Shown: positions 6,247 through 6,534 of the stretch, piece after piece | Numbering within the stretch: position 1 is the stretch's first letter | Layout of the letters: each line of letters starts with the position of its first letter | From: Acidimicrobiaceae bacterium | Lineage (GTDB): Bacteria; Actinomycetota; Acidimicrobiia; Acidimicrobiales; RAAP-2 | Direction: 5' to 3' | NCBI GenBank assembly: GCA_003131665.1 | Contig: PKWA01000150.1 | Span: 489-7,022 of the forward strand | DNA: 6,534 nt | Program-made: the position numbers and the translations under genes | The notes under the pieces: generated by a model | Told to the model about the DNA's origin: nothing | The model's database searches: none | The model's input: only the letters and a program-made list of their open reading frames with translations

Positions 6247-6378
6247 GCCGAGGTCCAAAGCGATGGTCAGGCGATCCGTGGCACCCAACACAGTTCGCTG
6301 AGAGCTGCTGGCTTCCACCCCTGACTCGGTTCACGAAAGGTCGTCGCACGGGACCCGACCACCGCTTTGAACCTCGGC
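6247..6378 (-). repeat. Extended basal helix of the SRP RNA (inferred 132-nt transcript)
   Basis: Positions 6378 to 6353 pair without interruption with 6247 to 6272: 26 base pairs, of which 22 are Watson-Crick and four are G-U wobbles (6370/6255, 6362/6263, 6356/6269, 6353/6272). The GGAA tetraloop lies within two bases of the centre of the whole hairpin, as expected if all of it is one RNA. The proposed -10 box puts +1 on 6378, the first base of the stem. The outer part may be kept in the mature RNA or removed by processing. No T tract follows the stem. Confidence 0.65.
6265..6360 (-). ncRNA. ffs: Signal recognition particle RNA, bacterial small type (4.5S)
   Basis: The minus strand carries the SRP RNA apical domain. 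CAGG and AGCA form the symmetric internal loop, enclosing a 3-bp helix and a GGAA tetraloop at 6316-6313. Below it GAGU pairs with GCUC. The flanking sequence, including GAACCGAGTCAGG, agrees with actinobacterial SRP RNA as I remember it. The 96-nt core given here starts GGTCGGG and ends CCTGACC, which pair; CCGTG (6351-6347) pairs with CACGG (6280-6276) above a small internal loop. The RNA binds Ffh to target membrane and secreted proteins co-translationally. The apical helix is GGU/GCC where E. coli has UCC/GGA, a compensated exchange. Pairing continues outside this core to 6378 and 6247 (separate entry), so the real transcript may be 132 nt. It lies just upstream of dnaX, an arrangement I recall from actinobacteria. 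Confidence 0.88.
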
Positions 6379-6384
6379 GTTTCT

Positions 6385-6390
6385 AGGCTA
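6385..6390 (-). promoter_or_regulatory. Candidate -10 box of the SRP RNA
   Basis: Minus-strand TAGCCT has its last base at 6385. Counting that as -7 gives +1 at 6378, exactly where the 26-bp stem begins. The expected -35 position (6408-6413) shows no TTGACA-like match. Agreement between the promoter and the RNA structure is the main support. Confidence 0.5.
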
Positions 6391-6423
6391 CCGGAGGACG
6401 AACGAACGCACCTCAGGTAGCCT
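6385..6423. repeat. Inverted repeat with mirrored TAGCCT boxes between SRP RNA and tRNA-Ser
   Basis: AGGCTACC at 6385-6392 and GGTAGCCT at 6416-6423 are perfect 8-bp inverted arms. A further AGG/CCT pair (6395-6397 and 6411-6413) lies inside a 2x2 mismatch, and the spacer contains ACGAACGAACG. Each arm includes TAGCCT facing outward, one toward the SRP RNA and one toward the tRNA. It may be a divergent promoter pair, an operator, or a hairpin. Confidence 0.5.
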
Positions 6424-6450
6424 TGCGAGCCGGTATTCATTTCGTAGCGT
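6423..6450 (+). promoter_or_regulatory. Candidate tRNA-Ser promoter
   Basis: TTGCGA at 6423-6428 and TAGCGT at 6445-6450 are separated by 16 bp. This puts transcription start near 6457, about 8 nt before the tRNA. The outward TAGCCT at 6418-6423 is an alternative -10 with a start near 6430. Confidence 0.45.
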
Positions 6451-6464
6451 GAGTATCGCGACTT

Positions 6465-6534
6465 GGAGGAGTGCGAGAGCGGCCGAATCGGCACGATTGG
6501 AAATCGTGTGAAGGGAAACCTTCCGTGGGTTCAA
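6465..6534 (+). tRNA. tRNA-Ser (anticodon GGA), 3' end cut by the window
   Basis: The acceptor 5' strand GGAGGAG is at 6465-6471. The D arm has CGA/TCG stems. The anticodon stem CACGA/TCGTG encloses the 7-nt loop TTGGAAA, with anticodon GGA at 6499-6501, reading serine UCC and UCU. A long type II variable arm (AAGG GAAA CCTT) follows, as expected for serine tRNA, then the T-stem strand GTGGG and TTCAA where the window ends. The 3' half of the T arm, the acceptor 3' strand and any CCA are outside. It is divergent from the SRP RNA. Confidence 0.93.

Noticed and set aside
6247..6378. SRP RNA or terminator hairpin on the plus strand
   Set aside because: The GGAA tetraloop and CAGG/AGCA loop exist only on the minus strand, and no T tract follows the stem on either strand.
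6267..6494. A 75-codon minus-strand open frame at the right edge
   Set aside because: It covers the antisense of tRNA-Ser and most of the SRP RNA, so the sequence is explained by structured RNAs.

Overview
The window looks like a chromosomal segment from a moderately high-G+C actinobacterium. The crotonyl-CoA carboxylase/reductase and thiolase resemble streptomycete and mycobacterial proteins. Several genes have TAnnnT -10 boxes close to the start codon and no ribosome binding site, as expected for leaderless actinobacterial mRNAs. The order SRP RNA, dnaX, recR beside a tRNA-Ser also fits. An Acidimicrobiia-type lineage is plausible, but this is a guess. I see no insertion sequence, phage gene, CRISPR array or toxin system.

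Left part (1-3345), acyl-CoA metabolism. On the minus strand, bases 1-263 hold the N-terminal 87 codons of a crotonyl-CoA carboxylase/reductase (ccr) that runs off the window. This gene is partial at the edge and easily missed. Upstream of it on the same strand is an AMP-forming acyl-CoA synthetase (355-1938). Divergent from that, on the plus strand, is an acetyl-CoA acetyltransferase of the FadA4 type (2167-3345). Thiolase makes acetoacetyl-CoA, which after reduction and dehydration (genes not in the window) gives crotonyl-CoA, the substrate of Ccr. This suggests an ethylmalonyl-CoA or butyryl-CoA branch. The ligase could feed in a free acid.

Middle and right part (3342-6217), DNA maintenance. 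A minus-strand operon reads dnaX (clamp-loader gamma/tau), recR (recombination mediator, GTGA start/stop overlap with dnaX) and a SixA-like histidine phosphatase. The phosphatase stop codon interlocks tail to tail with the thiolase stop codon.

Right edge (6218-6534), stable RNAs. A small-type SRP RNA lies on the minus strand just upstream of dnaX. It has the GGAA tetraloop but a rearranged apical helix, and its basal helix extends to 26 continuous base pairs, giving an inferred 132-nt transcript. A tRNA-Ser(GGA), cut by the window end, is divergent from it on the plus strand. An inverted repeat carrying identical TAGCCT boxes in both orientations sits between the two. The SRP RNA is the most unusual element here. 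I found no convincing new multi-gene system.
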